Assembly: GCA_017460515.1 (NCBI GenBank) | Contig: JAFUAY010000012.1 | Location: 62,001 to 126,000 of the forward strand | Origin: Prevotella sp. | GTDB lineage: Bacteria; Bacteroidota; Bacteroidia; Bacteroidales; Bacteroidaceae | DNA: 64,000 nt | Direction: 5' to 3' | Part shown: positions 24,701 through 33,819 of the stretch, in pieces | How positions within the stretch are numbered: position 1 is the first letter of the stretch | Layout: each line of letters opens with the position of its first letter | The notes under the pieces: model-generated | The model's input: only the letters and a program-made list of their open reading frames with translations | What the model was told of the DNA's origin: nothing | The model's database searches: none | Program-made: the position numbers and the translations under genes

Positions 24701-24791
24701 CAATGTCCAAAAACTATATATCACATGAAACATATATGTAATCTTGCAGAGGAAGTATTCAATCACAAAAGGAACTTTTAGAATATTTATC

Positions 24792-25943
24792 GTGAAATAT
24801 CTTTGTCTATTATTAGCATGTTTGGCATTACCGATGTTTGCTCAGGAACAAATTTTCTTGAGCAAAGGACTGCTGGATTCTACCAAGACGGAAACACTGG
24901 GGCTTCAAATGGCAGGGGGGATGGAGACACACACCATCTTCTTGCCAACAGACAGTACAGACCACTATAGCAACGGGGTGGTGATGACAGCCTTCAAGGG
25001 GATGCTATACTGTATGTGGCAGAGTTCACCCACCAACGAGGACAGCGATGATACTTGGGTAGCATACAGCATAAGTACTGACGAAGGGACAACATGGTCG
25101 GTTCCGCGCCCCCTCGCCCAGCCTACAGACTCCTTCTACTGCACATCGGGCGGATGGATCGTTCACGGCGACACGCTGACTGCCTTGATCGATACATGGA
25201 AGAAAGGCTTGGAACCAAGAGGCGGAGAAACGCGTTATATCACATCGACCGACGGAGAGCACTGGAGCGACATGCGGCCTGTGATGATGGCTAACGGCAA
25301 AGTGATGAGGGGTGTGCTGGAACAAGACCCCTTGCGCCTGACCAACGGCAGTCTTGTAGGAGCAACCCACTTCCAGCCGGGGCTGCATCTCTGTCCTGTG
25401 ATCACCTCTGACTGCTCAGGACATAGCGGATGGCAACGGAGTGCGTTTGAAGGAAAGGACCAGGGCAAACAGTCGCGCGAACTGGAGCCAAGCCAATATA
25501 TAAGACCCGACAGCACACTGGTAATGGTGTTTCGTGATCAGAGCAGTTCATTTCATAAGTTAGTATCATTCAGCAGTAACTATGGACTGTCATGGACGAA
25601 GCCTGCTGTTACTGCAATTCCTGACGCACGCACCAAACAATGTGCGGGCAATCTGCCAGACGGTAGAGCTTTCATGGTGTGCTGTCCTGTTGCAAAGAAA
25701 CAACGCTGGCCACTGGTACTGCTGCTCAGCAACGACGGAAAGATGTTTGACAAGACTTTCCTGCTTCGCAGCGGAAGCGCCACCGACCTCCCACCCCGCC
25801 AATATGAAGGAAAAGCAAAGACCCTGGGGTATAACTATCCAAAGGCTTTCGTTCATAATGGTTGGCTATATGTAGCTTATTCCACCAATAAAGAGTTGGT
25901 GGAGTTCACAAAAATCAATATCAAGCACCTGCCTCTGCAGTAG
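24792..25943 (+). CDS. Exported sialidase-fold (BNR/Asp-box) protein
   Basis: I favour the GTG start at 24792 (MKYLCLLLACLALPMFAQ, a good signal peptide), giving 383 residues. The frame also opens from a TTG at 24744. The mature protein shows Asp-box motifs of the sialidase beta-propeller fold: STDEGTTW (about residues 95-102) and SSNYGLSW further on, plus ITSTDGEHWSD. Such folds occur in exo-alpha-sialidases and in other six-bladed glycosidases or lyases. I do not see a clear full sialidase catalytic set (arginine triad, FRIP motif), so the activity is uncertain. It is probably secreted and acts on host or plant glycans. rlmN follows on its own promoter. Confidence 0.75.
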   Translation: MKYLCLLLACLALPMFAQEQIFLSKGLLDSTKTETLGLQMAGGMETHTIFLPTDSTDHYSNGVVMTAFKGMLYCMWQSSPTNEDSDDTWVAYSISTDEGTTWSVPRPLAQPTDSFYCTSGGWIVHGDTLTALIDTWKKGLEPRGGETRYITSTDGEHWSDMRPVMMANGKVMRGVLEQDPLRLTNGSLVGATHFQPGLHLCPVITSDCSGHSGWQRSAFEGKDQGKQSRELEPSQYIRPDSTLVMVFRDQSSSFHKLVSFSSNYGLSWTKPAVTAIPDARTKQCAGNLPDGRAFMVCCPVAKKQRWPLVLLLSNDGKMFDKTFLLRSGSATDLPPRQYEGKAKTLGYNYPKAFVHNGWLYVAYSTNKELVEFTKINIKHLPLQ

Positions 25944-25967
25944 CCTTCAGGTATTTTACCATATTTA

Positions 25968-25999
25968 TTTGCATAGACGAGAAAAAAATATTACCTTTG
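25968..25999 (+). promoter_or_regulatory. Full-consensus promoter abutting the rlmN start codon
   Basis: TTTG (25968-25971), exactly 20 bases, then TACCTTTG (25992-25999) followed by C. The rlmN ATG is at 26004, only four bases after the box, so transcription would begin at or very near the start codon. Confidence 0.75.
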
Positions 26000-26003
26000 C
26001 ACC

Positions 26004-27077
26004 ATGATTGGAAAGAAAAAGGTACTTTTAGGCTTGTCTACGCCCGAACTGGTTGAGATAGTGAAAGGCTACGGCTTCCCTGCATTTACGGGAAAGCAGA
26101 TTTCACAATGGCTCTCCAAGAAGTTCGCAGGCAGCATCGAGGAGATGACGAATCTGTCGAAGGACAACCGCCAACGGCTGTCAGCGGATTTCTGCGTAGG
26201 CGCCGTTCCGCCGATAGACTGCCAACGGAGCACAGACGGCACTATCAAATACCTGTTTCCCGTTCGTTGCAGCGAGGAGGCTGAAGAGCCGGAGACGAAA
26301 ACAGGTAAATTCGTGGAGACGGTGTTCATCCCCGATGGTGACCGCGCCACGCTCTGCGTATCATGTCAGGTGGGCTGCAAGATGAACTGCCTGTTCTGTC
26401 AGACTGGCAAACAGGGCTTCGACGGACAGTTGACGGCTGCCGACATTCTGAATCAGATATACTCACTGCCTGAGCGCGAGCGCCTGACGAACATTGTATT
26501 CATGGGACAAGGCGAGCCGATGGACAATTTGGACAACGTGCTACGCGCCATCAACTGGCTGACTGCCGAAGACGGAATGGCATGGAGTCCGAAACGTATC
26601 ACCGTCAGTTCGGTAGGCATCTACAGCAAGCTGAAGCGATACCTGGATGAGAGCCAATGCCACGTGGCTATCTCGATGCACTCACCTTTCCACGAGCAGC
26701 GAACGCAACTGATGCCTGCCGAGAAAGCCACACCGCTGAGTCAGACCATCGACCTGCTGAAACAGTATGATTTCACCCACCAGCGCCGCTGTTCGTTTGA
26801 ATACATCTGCTTCGCCGGACTCAACGACACCATAGAACATGCCCGTGAGATTGTCAGGTTGCTGAAGGGACTGGAGTGCAGAGTGAACCTGATCAGATTC
26901 CACGCTATTCCAGACGTAGACCTGCCTGGCTCTGACGAGCAGCGGATAGAGCAGTTCCGCGACTACCTTACCACCCACGGCGTGTTTACTACCATACGTG
27001 CCAGTCGGGGGCAGGACATCTTCGCAGCATGCGGACTGCTCTCAACAGCAAAGCTAAAGGAGAACGAAACAACGTAA
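26004..27077 (+). CDS. rlmN: 23S rRNA A2503 / tRNA A37 C2-methyltransferase
   Basis: RlmN is a radical SAM enzyme that methylates C2 of A2503 in 23S rRNA and of A37 in some tRNAs. The 357-residue protein has the iron-sulfur motif CxxxCxxC at C125, C129 and C132 (CKMNCLFC). It also has GQGEPMDNLDNVLRAI, ITVSSVGI, and the C-terminal AACGLL with the catalytic cysteine that forms the methyl-cysteine intermediate. The start is supported by its promoter only if the mRNA is leaderless. pdxA follows after 21 bases. Confidence 0.96.
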   Translation: MIGKKKVLLGLSTPELVEIVKGYGFPAFTGKQISQWLSKKFAGSIEEMTNLSKDNRQRLSADFCVGAVPPIDCQRSTDGTIKYLFPVRCSEEAEEPETKTGKFVETVFIPDGDRATLCVSCQVGCKMNCLFCQTGKQGFDGQLTAADILNQIYSLPERERLTNIVFMGQGEPMDNLDNVLRAINWLTAEDGMAWSPKRITVSSVGIYSKLKRYLDESQCHVAISMHSPFHEQRTQLMPAEKATPLSQTIDLLKQYDFTHQRRCSFEYICFAGLNDTIEHAREIVRLLKGLECRVNLIRFHAIPDVDLPGSDEQRIEQFRDYLTTHGVFTTIRASRGQDIFAACGLLSTAKLKENETT

Positions 27078-27098
27078 TTACTCAATAACTGAATCGAA

Positions 27099-28214
27099 AT
27101 GGAAAACAAGAAGAATTACATAGCCATCACTCATGGCGACATCAATGGAACCGGATACGAGATGATTCTCAAGTCGTTTGACGATCCAGCAATGTTTGAA
27201 CTGTGCACACCCATCGTCTACGGTTCAGCAAAGGTTGCCGACTATTATGCACACCTGCTGGGTATTGAGACGAACATCTTTGTCATCAACGACGTCAGCG
27301 AGGCTCAGCCGAACCGACTGAACATCATCAACTGTCTGGGTAAGGAGGAAATAGAAGTCACCCCCGGTACGCCAACGCCAGAATCGGGACAGGCAGCACA
27401 GCGCGCCATTGATTGCGCCATCAACGATCTCAAGGCTGGAAAATTGGACAAGCTCGTCACGCTGCCAGTGAACCGCAGCATGATGAAATCGTTTAACGGA
27501 CATACACACTATATTGAATCGAAACTGGGCCAGGCAGCCAACGGACTCAGCATCATCATCGGTGAGGATATCAGAGTGTCGCTGGTGACCAACAACCTGG
27601 CTATCAAAGACATTGCCGAATCAATCACACGACAGAAAATTGTAGAGAAAGGCGAACTGCTCCATCAGGCATTGCGCCGCGACCTGCGTATTTCGAGTCC
27701 GCGCATCGCCGTACTGTCACTGAATCCGCGCTGTGGAGAGGACGGTGCGCTGGGTGATGAAGAGAACGATATCATCATGCCTGCCGTTCAGGACCTGGAA
27801 GAGAAAGGTATCCAGACATTCGGTCCCTACGCAGCCGATAATTTCTTTGGCAACGGCGAATACATCCATTTCGATGGCATACTGGCAATGTATCACGACC
27901 AGGGCCTGTCACCTTTCAAGACGCTGAGCCCGGAATGGGGCGTACGCTTCACTACCGGACTGCCATTCATCCGTACGGCACCGGCATGCAGCGCACAGTT
28001 TGAGATAGCCGGACGCAATCAGGCACAGCCCGACTCGCTCCGCCACGCTATCTATATGGCCCTTGACGCACAGCGCAACCGAAAGGACTATGACGAACCC
28101 TATGCCAACCCGCTGCCAAAGCTCTATCACGAAAAGCGCGATGATAGCGAAAAAGTGCGCTTCCGTTCGTCAGACGACAAGCGTCAACAGCCTGCACAAG
28201 CTAAAAACGCTTAA
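27099..28214 (+). CDS. pdxA: 4-hydroxythreonine-4-phosphate dehydrogenase (PdxA family)
   Basis: PdxA oxidises 4-phosphohydroxy-threonine in the DXP-dependent route to pyridoxal phosphate. The 371-residue protein shows ITHGDINGTGYEMILKSF at the start, LPVNRSMMKSFNGHTHYIE, AVLSLNPRCGEDGALG and DGILAMYHDQGLSPFKTL. The last two include metal and substrate ligands of the family. The C-terminus carries a charged tail of about 30 residues (DDSEKVRFRSSDDKRQQP) beyond the usual end. It follows rlmN by 21 bases and precedes the sigma-54 activator/LptE gene. Confidence 0.93.
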   Translation: MENKKNYIAITHGDINGTGYEMILKSFDDPAMFELCTPIVYGSAKVADYYAHLLGIETNIFVINDVSEAQPNRLNIINCLGKEEIEVTPGTPTPESGQAAQRAIDCAINDLKAGKLDKLVTLPVNRSMMKSFNGHTHYIESKLGQAANGLSIIIGEDIRVSLVTNNLAIKDIAESITRQKIVEKGELLHQALRRDLRISSPRIAVLSLNPRCGEDGALGDEENDIIMPAVQDLEEKGIQTFGPYAADNFFGNGEYIHFDGILAMYHDQGLSPFKTLSPEWGVRFTTGLPFIRTAPACSAQFEIAGRNQAQPDSLRHAIYMALDAQRNRKDYDEPYANPLPKLYHEKRDDSEKVRFRSSDDKRQQPAQAKNA

Positions 28215-28252
28215 TTTCATGACAAATTTGCAGCGTTTACAAAAATAATGTG

Positions 28253-28260
28253 TAATTTTG
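28253..28260 (+). promoter_or_regulatory. Possible -7 box before the sigma-54 activator gene
   Basis: TAATTTTG matches TAnnTTTG, with TTTG at 28226-28229 but a spacing near 23 bases, longer than usual. The box ends ten bases before the chosen ATG at 28270, so the leader would be only a few bases. Confidence 0.4.
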
Positions 28261-28269
28261 TCAGCCAAA

Positions 28270-30027
28270 ATGAAGAGTACGGAACTACAAGCCATCAAGC
28301 AGAAGTATAACATCGTGGGAAACTGCGATGCGCTGAATCATGTGTTAGACGTTGCCATGCAGGTAGCGCCTACCGATCTGAGCGTACTCATCATTGGCGA
28401 AAGCGGCGTAGGTAAGGAGATTATTCCCCGTATCATTCACGACAGCTCACCACGCAGGCGCGAGAAGTATTTCGCCATCAACTGCGGATCTATCCCCGAA
28501 GGAACCATCGACTCCGAACTGTTCGGACACGTGAAAGGCTCATATACAGGTGCGTTCAGCGACTCGCCCGGCTATTTCGGCGTGGCCAACAAGGGCACAC
28601 TGTTTCTTGACGAGGTGGGCGAACTGCCGCTGGCTACTCAAGCCCGACTGCTACGCGTACTTGAAAACGGAGAGTATATCCCCGTGGGGGCCACAGAGGT
28701 GAGGAAGACTGACGTCAGAATCGTGGCTGCAACCAACGTGAATATACAGAAAGCTATCAGCGAGGGGCGCTTCCGCGAAGACCTCTACTACCGATTGAAC
28801 GAGGTGGCTGTGCAGATGCCTCCCCTACGTGAACGTGGTGAGGATATCGTACTGCTGTTCCGCCTGTTCGCCATGCAGATGGCAGAGAAATACAAGATGG
28901 ACCGTGTGCAGCTGACCGATGAGGCCAAACAGATGCTGATGCGCTATAAATGGCCTGGCAACGTCAGACAGCTTAAGAACATCACCCAGCAAATCTCAGT
29001 GCTGAGTCAGGAACGACTCATCACACCCGATGTGCTGATGAACTTCATCCCACAGGACCGCGAGAGCACACAGCTGGCTGTGGTAAGTCAGAACGGCAGC
29101 GACCACTCTTTTGAGAACGAACGCGAGATACTCTATAAGATACTGTTCGAACTGCGCGGAAACGTCAACGACATGCGGCGCGAGATGGGACAGCTGAAGA
29201 AACAGATAGAGAACGTACGCGAAGGAGGAGCTGCCACCATCATTGACTCTACGCCGACTACTGCCGTACAGCCTGTACATGCCATTCAGCCAGCTCAGCC
29301 AGTACAAGCCATTCAGCCTATCCAACCCGTGACGTCCCAACTTGAGGATGCCATCGCTGAAGAGTATGTTGAGCCAACACCAGAGAAGGAGAACCTGAAC
29401 CTGGACGACATCAGCCGACAGATGCTGGTGAAAGCGCTGGAACGCAACAACGGCAACCGGAAGAAGGCCGCACAGGAACTGGGCATCAGCGACCGCACAC
29501 TCTACCGCCGACTGAAACTCTACGGAATGACTGTCTGCATCCTGTTGCTCTCGTTGCTAACGATGACAGCATGCTCGGTATCGTACAAGTTCAATGGCGC
29601 CAGCATCGACTATACGAAGACGAAGACCATACAGATCAACGACTTCCCTATCCGCTCAGCCTACGTATGGGGCCCAATGGCAAACATCTTCAATAACCAG
29701 CTGAAGGATCAGTATGCCAACCATACAAAACTCATCCAGGTGAAACGTAACGGCGACCTGAGAGTGGATGGCGAGATAACACGCTATGAACAGCGAAACA
29801 AAGCAGTATCGGCTGAGGGCTATTCGGCACAGACGGAACTATCGATGACTGTCAACGTGCGCTTCACCAACAATGCCAACCACGCAGAGGACTTTGAACG
29901 ACAGTTCACCGCCACCTCGACCTACGAGACCACACAGTCACTCAATGCCGTACAGGAAGAACTGGTAACGCAGATGGTGAAAGATATAACAGATCAGATA
30001 TTCAACGCAACAGTAGCTAACTGGTAG
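28270..30027 (+). CDS. Sigma-54-dependent activator fused in frame to LPS-assembly lipoprotein LptE
   Basis: One open frame of 585 residues (ATG at 28270; a TTG four codons upstream is less likely) holds two proteins that are normally separate. Residues 1-419 are a sigma-54 activator without a receiver domain: Walker A GESGVGKE (43-50), a GAFTGA-type loop seen as GSYTGA, Walker B LFLDEVGEL, a proline/glutamine-rich linker, and a Fis-type helix-turn-helix (KKAAQELGISDRTLYRRLK). From Met420 (ATG at 29527) a lipoprotein signal begins (MTVCILLLSLL with lipobox TMTAC), then an LptE domain (SVSYKFNGASIDYTKTKT). LptE works with LptD in the outer membrane, so separate synthesis from the internal ATG, or processing, seems necessary. 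Confidence 0.85.
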   Translation: MKSTELQAIKQKYNIVGNCDALNHVLDVAMQVAPTDLSVLIIGESGVGKEIIPRIIHDSSPRRREKYFAINCGSIPEGTIDSELFGHVKGSYTGAFSDSPGYFGVANKGTLFLDEVGELPLATQARLLRVLENGEYIPVGATEVRKTDVRIVAATNVNIQKAISEGRFREDLYYRLNEVAVQMPPLRERGEDIVLLFRLFAMQMAEKYKMDRVQLTDEAKQMLMRYKWPGNVRQLKNITQQISVLSQERLITPDVLMNFIPQDRESTQLAVVSQNGSDHSFENEREILYKILFELRGNVNDMRREMGQLKKQIENVREGGAATIIDSTPTTAVQPVHAIQPAQPVQAIQPIQPVTSQLEDAIAEEYVEPTPEKENLNLDDISRQMLVKALERNNGNRKKAAQELGISDRTLYRRLKLYGMTVCILLLSLLTMTACSVSYKFNGASIDYTKTKTIQINDFPIRSAYVWGPMANIFNNQLKDQYANHTKLIQVKRNGDLRVDGEITRYEQRNKAVSAEGYSAQTELSMTVNVRFTNNANHAEDFERQFTATSTYETTQSLNAVQEELVTQMVKDITDQIFNATVANW

Positions 30028-30040
30028 AGAAAGAAAACAG

Positions 30041-30799
30041 ATGGAACTGACTGAACTGATAAAACATCCGGAACAACTGGACAGGGAAACGCTCTATGAA
30101 CTGCGCTCCCTGCTGGCTCTCTACCCCTACTTCCAGACGGCAAGACTGCTGATGCTGCAGAATCTGTTCTTGCTACACGACCCATCGTTCGATGAGGAAC
30201 TGCGTAGTGCAGCCATCTATATCACCGACAGGAAGGCACTGTTCCAAATGATTGAGGCTGCCCACTACCGGTTGAAACAGAAACAGAACGTACAGCCAGC
30301 CGCAGCACCAAAGGATAAAGAGAGCCGCACCATCTCGCTGATTGACAACTTCCTGGACTCTATTCCCAAGGATAGCCAAGAGGCTGCCGACAAGACCAAG
30401 AAGCGCAAGCCGACTCCTGCCGATGCAGCCGTTGACTACGTGGCTTACCTGCTGGAAACAGAAAGTGAAGAGGAAAAGATACAAGAGACTGAGGCGCCAC
30501 AGCTGATAGGTCACAACCTGATTGATTCCTTCATCGAAAATGACAGAGGAAAGATCGTTCTGAACGAAAATCCAACGCTGACACCGGAAATAGAAGAAAA
30601 CACGCCTGTTGACGAAAAATCAACCGATGAAGGCTATTTTACCGAAACTTTAGCCCGAATTTACATCAAACAAGGCAGATATTCGAAGGCTTTAGAAATT
30701 ATTAGGCGTTTAAGTTTGCAATATCCAAAAAAAAATGCTTACTTTGCAGACCAAATTCGATTTCTCGAAAAATTGATTATAAATAACAACAAAAAATAA
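30041..30799 (+). CDS. TPR-like protein of unknown function
   Basis: The 252-residue protein is soluble with no signal peptide. The N-terminal third is helical (YELRSLLALYPYFQTARLLMLQNL). The middle is charged and low in complexity (KKRKPTPAD, ETESEEEKIQ). The C-terminus has one clear TPR-like helix pair (TETLARIYIKQGRYSKALEIIRRLSLQYP). Genes of this kind lie between LptE and SecG in several Bacteroidetes, as I recall. The gene is 13 bases after LptE and 10 before secG, so they are co-transcribed. Function is unknown; a cytoplasmic scaffold role is only a guess. Confidence 0.8.
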   Translation: MELTELIKHPEQLDRETLYELRSLLALYPYFQTARLLMLQNLFLLHDPSFDEELRSAAIYITDRKALFQMIEAAHYRLKQKQNVQPAAAPKDKESRTISLIDNFLDSIPKDSQEAADKTKKRKPTPADAAVDYVAYLLETESEEEKIQETEAPQLIGHNLIDSFIENDRGKIVLNENPTLTPEIEENTPVDEKSTDEGYFTETLARIYIKQGRYSKALEIIRRLSLQYPKKNAYFADQIRFLEKLIINNNKK

Positions 30800-30809
30800 C
30801 AACAAAACA

Positions 30810-31166
30810 ATGTACACAGTATTAGTAATTCTTATCGTTTTAGCAGCCTTGCTGATGATTGGCATTGTGCTGATTCAAGAGTCTAAAGGTGGCGGTTTGG
30901 CATCAAACTTCGCCTCTTACAACCAGATTGGTGGTGTTCGCAAGACTACCGACTTCATAGAGAAGGCAACATGGAGCCTGGCTGCATTCATGGTAGTCAT
31001 CAGCATCGCATGTGCATACGTAGCTCCTACGGGCAACACTTCAGGTTCAATTATCGAGGGTATCGAAACACCCGCAAGCACCGTTCCCGGATTCGCAGCT
31101 AATCCTGCTCAGGCCGATGCTCCTGCAGCTGCTACTGAAGCACCCGCTACTGAGGCTGCTGAATAA
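30810..31166 (+). CDS. secG: Preprotein translocase subunit SecG
   Basis: SecG is the small accessory subunit of the SecYEG protein channel. The 118-residue protein shows two membrane helices, VLVILIVLAALLMIGIVLIQESKGGGLASNF followed by ATWSLAAFMVVISIACAY. Between them lies the family signature around SKGGGLASNFASYNQIGGVRKTTDFIEKATW. The C-terminus is an alanine/proline/glutamate tail typical of Bacteroidetes SecG. It ends the pdxA-LptE-TPR-secG run, and a strong terminator follows. Confidence 0.93.
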   Translation: MYTVLVILIVLAALLMIGIVLIQESKGGGLASNFASYNQIGGVRKTTDFIEKATWSLAAFMVVISIACAYVAPTGNTSGSIIEGIETPASTVPGFAANPAQADAPAAATEAPATEAAE

Positions 31167-31187
31167 AAGCAAGAAAGACAATAACAG

Positions 31188-31230
31188 AATAAAGGAGTCC
31201 TCTGAAAACAGGGAACTCCTTTATTTCTTT
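31188..31230 (+). terminator. Terminator after secG
   Basis: AATAAAGGAGT (31188-31198) and ACTCCTTTATT (31215-31225) pair perfectly around a loop of 16 bases that itself can add a few pairs. TCTTTTAT follows on +. The convergent leuB stop is 17 bases further on, and the hairpin may serve both strands. Confidence 0.85.
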
Positions 31231-31242
31231 TATCTCCAACCG

Positions 31243-32307
31243 TTACGGACGGGTCTCAATATAGTTGACGATCCATTCACCAACCTCTTTCGTACCGTAT
31301 TTCTTACCACCCTCAACCTGTATTTCAGGAGTACGCACATTGGCACTCAGCGAAGCATCAACGGCTTCACGCACCAAAGCACCCTCAGCACGAAGGCCGA
31401 AATGTTCCAGCAGCATGGCGGCAGAGAGAATCTGTGCCAACGGGTTTGCCAGATTCTGTCCAGCAGCCTGAGGCCACGATCCATGAACGGGTTCAAAGAG
31501 TGGTGTGTGCTCACCCAGTGATGAAGAAGGCTGCAAACCCATCGAACCGGTAATACACGAGGTCTCGTCTGTCAGAATATCACCAAATGTATTCTCAGTG
31601 ACGATGACGTCGAAGAAACGCGGTTCCGTCAACACACGCATCGAAGCATTATCGATAAACATATAATCGGTGGTTACATCAGGATACAGCGGTTCCATCT
31701 CTTTCGATATCTGACGCCAGAGGCGGCTTGATGCCAACACATTTGCCTTATCAACCACCGTAAGATGGTGGCGACGCGACCTAGCCATCTCGAATGCCAG
31801 CTTCAGAATACGTTCAATCTCAGGACGCGTATATATATCGGTATCGTAGGCCTTGTCGTTGTCCTGATATTTCTCACCAAAATACATACCACCCGTAAGC
31901 TCGCGAAGAACAACAAAGTCGGCACCGCGCAACAGATCTTCTTTCAGAGGTGATTTGTGAAGCAAACAATCGAACGTGGCAACAGGACGAACATTAGCAA
32001 AGAGACCCAACTTCTTTCGCATGGCCAGCAATCCCTGTTCAGGACGCACTGGCGACGTAGGATCATTATCATATTTCAGGTCACCGACAGCGGCAAAGAG
32101 TACCGCATCGGCCTGCATGCAGACGTGATGTGTCTCATCAGGATACGGGTCACCGACAGCGTCAATGGCACAGGCACCAACAAGGGCTTCCTGATAAACA
32201 AAGTTATGATGATACTTTTTGGCAATAGCCTCCAAAACAGCCACGCCTTGTTTCATAATCTCCGGGCCGATTCCATCGCCAGGAAGAACTGCAATGCTAA
32301 GTTTCAT
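31243..32307 (-). CDS. leuB: 3-isopropylmalate dehydrogenase
   Basis: LeuB oxidises and decarboxylates 3-isopropylmalate in leucine synthesis, using NAD+. The 354-residue protein shows [14 protein letters not shown] at the start, [14 protein letters not shown] with substrate contacts, [14 protein letters not shown], and the signature [24 protein letters not shown] near residue 245. It ends normally. leuA, leuC and leuD are not in the window, so the pathway is split or leuB sits at the edge of another arrangement. The glucosaminidase gene lies 19 bases upstream on the same strand and may be co-transcribed. Confidence 0.96.
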   Translation of the reverse strand: MKLSIAVLPGDGIGPEIMKQGVAVLEAIAKKYHHNFVYQEALVGACAIDAVGDPYPDETHHVCMQADAVLFAAVGDLKYDNDPTSPVRPEQGLLAMRKKLGLFANVRPVATFDCLLHKSPLKEDLLRGADFVVLRELTGGMYFGEKYQDNDKAYDTDIYTRPEIERILKLAFEMARSRRHHLTVVDKANVLASSRLWRQISKEMEPLYPDVTTDYMFIDNASMRVLTEPRFFDVIVTENTFGDILTDETSCITGSMGLQPSSSLGEHTPLFEPVHGSWPQAAGQNLANPLAQILSAAMLLEHFGLRAEGALVREAVDASLSANVRTPEIQVEGGKKYGTKEVGEWIVNYIETRP

Positions 32308-32326
32308 AGTTTTTATGTTTAATAAA

Positions 32327-33223
32327 TTATCTCAATCTCAATTCATCGTTGACCTGTATCTGATAGTCAGGCTTCAATTTGTTCAGCTTGTAAAGAGAAC
32401 GAAGACGAATGCCATAGGTCTGAGCGATGCTGTACATAGATTCTCCTGCACGAACATAATGCAGACGTCCCTTATAGTCCTTGGGCGCATTCGAGCGCTT
32501 CTTCTTCAACCATACATATTCGCCCTCTTCCAAGACGTCATCCTTATCACGCTCATTATACTTTGCAAGTTTTTTGTATGACACATCCAGTTCCTCACCA
32601 AGAGAGCGGAACGTGTCGCCTGCCTTTGCAACGACATAGTAGTTCTTATTGAAGTACATGATGGAACGATGGATGGCTGGACCTTTCGTCTTATCAGCAA
32701 GATACTTGTCGTAGTCCTTGGCGGAATCGTAACGATGAAGCTTATACAGCTCGATGATATCAATGAGCTGATTGGCATAGCGCGGATTGGTAGCATAGCC
32801 AGCTGCTTTCAGTCCCCTAGCCCACCCTTTGTAATCGGTGGTCTTCAGATTGAACAGCGAACGGTAACGCTGACCGGATGCCAGGAAACGGGAGTGATCC
32901 TCATAGGATTCAAACACTGATTTATAAGAACGGAAACACTCATTGCGTGCATCATCGTCCTGATAGAAAGTCTTGCCATTCCATCCGTGACACTTGATGC
33001 CAAAGTGATTGTTGGCTTTAACAGCCAGACGACTTCTGCCGGCACCTGATTCCAGCAGTCCTTGGGCCAAAGTGATAGAGGCAGGAATCTTCCATCGTTT
33101 CATTTCCTCGATAGCAAGATCCTTATATTGGTCTAAATATTGCTGTGACTGTTGGTTCCATTTTATCTGTCCGTGGGCACAGACAGACAGCAGCAAAGCG
33201 ATAGAAGCTAATAGTTTTCTCAT
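32327..33223 (-). CDS. Secreted glucosaminidase (FlgJ/lysozyme-like) with C-terminal LysM
   Basis: The 298-residue protein has a signal peptide (ends near CAHGQ) and an N-acetylglucosaminidase domain, residues about 35-160. Visible blocks include [45 protein letters not shown] and the catalytic-site glutamate in LLESG, then [18 protein letters not shown] first LysM-like segment ([21 protein letters not shown]) and a clear second one ([36 protein letters not shown]) bind peptidoglycan. It cuts the glycan strands of the cell wall during growth or division. The long motif quoted here is split by position in the text of the protein, with the domain covering residues 35-160. Confidence 0.9.
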   Translation of the reverse strand: MRKLLASIALLLSVCAHGQIKWNQQSQQYLDQYKDLAIEEMKRWKIPASITLAQGLLESGAGRSRLAVKANNHFGIKCHGWNGKTFYQDDDARNECFRSYKSVFESYEDHSRFLASGQRYRSLFNLKTTDYKGWARGLKAAGYATNPRYANQLIDIIELYKLHRYDSAKDYDKYLADKTKGPAIHRSIMYFNKNYYVVAKAGDTFRSLGEELDVSYKKLAKYNERDKDDVLEEGEYVWLKKKRSNAPKDYKGRLHYVRAGESMYSIAQTYGIRLRSLYKLNKLKPDYQIQVNDELRLR

Positions 33224-33302
33224 CTTTTTGATAAATTCTTGTGCAAAAGTAATGATTTCTGATGATATTTTACTATTTTTGCATCAGAAAATCTATTAGC
33301 TT

Positions 33303-33776
33303 ATGAAAGAACTTAATCTAACCTCCACTATTCAGAGCTTTGGAATGGAGGAATTAACAAATGAAGAACGCCTGTTGGTTGAAGCTGCTATCACTGCTAC
33401 CAACTCGTCATACGCTCCCTATTCACACTTCCATGTAGGAGCCGCTGTATTGTTGGCTAACGGTGAAATCATTCCCGGATGCAATCAGGAGAACGCCGTT
33501 CTGCCCGCCGGAATATGTGCTGAACGTTCTGCCATTTTCAGTGCAGGAGCCCAATACCCTGAGCAGCCCATCCTGATGCTGGCTATTGCAGCCCGCGATA
33601 CGAAGGGAGAACTAACCAAGCAACCAGTATCACCATGCGGTATCTGTAGGCAAGTGATTGTTGAGGTAGAGACGCGTTTCAATCAACCTGTCCGCATCCT
33701 TCTATACGGACAAGAAAGTGTCTATGTCATTGATGGTATACGCAAGCTGGTGCCCCTGACTTTTTCAGAGTTCTGA
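33303..33776 (+). CDS. cdd: Cytidine deaminase
   Basis: Cdd deaminates cytidine and deoxycytidine for pyrimidine salvage. The 157-residue protein has both zinc motifs: CAERSAIFSA, with the first zinc cysteine and the proton-shuttle glutamate, and PCGICRQVI, with the other two zinc cysteines. The segment YAPYSHFHVGAAVLLANG is the usual substrate-binding start. Length is that of the dimer/tetramer Cdd form. A -7-like TATTTTTG lies about 30 bases before the start. The gene is alone on + between two - strand genes. Confidence 0.95.
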   Translation: MKELNLTSTIQSFGMEELTNEERLLVEAAITATNSSYAPYSHFHVGAAVLLANGEIIPGCNQENAVLPAGICAERSAIFSAGAQYPEQPILMLAIAARDTKGELTKQPVSPCGICRQVIVEVETRFNQPVRILLYGQESVYVIDGIRKLVPLTFSEF

Positions 33777-33819
33777 TGCTTAATTGCCCTCTTGCGGCAA
33801 GCCACTATTCACTTTTCAC

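Noticed and set aside
24744-24791. TTG start for the sialidase-fold gene at 24744
   Set aside because: It would put 16 charged residues before the signal peptide; the GTG at 24792 gives a normal signal sequence.
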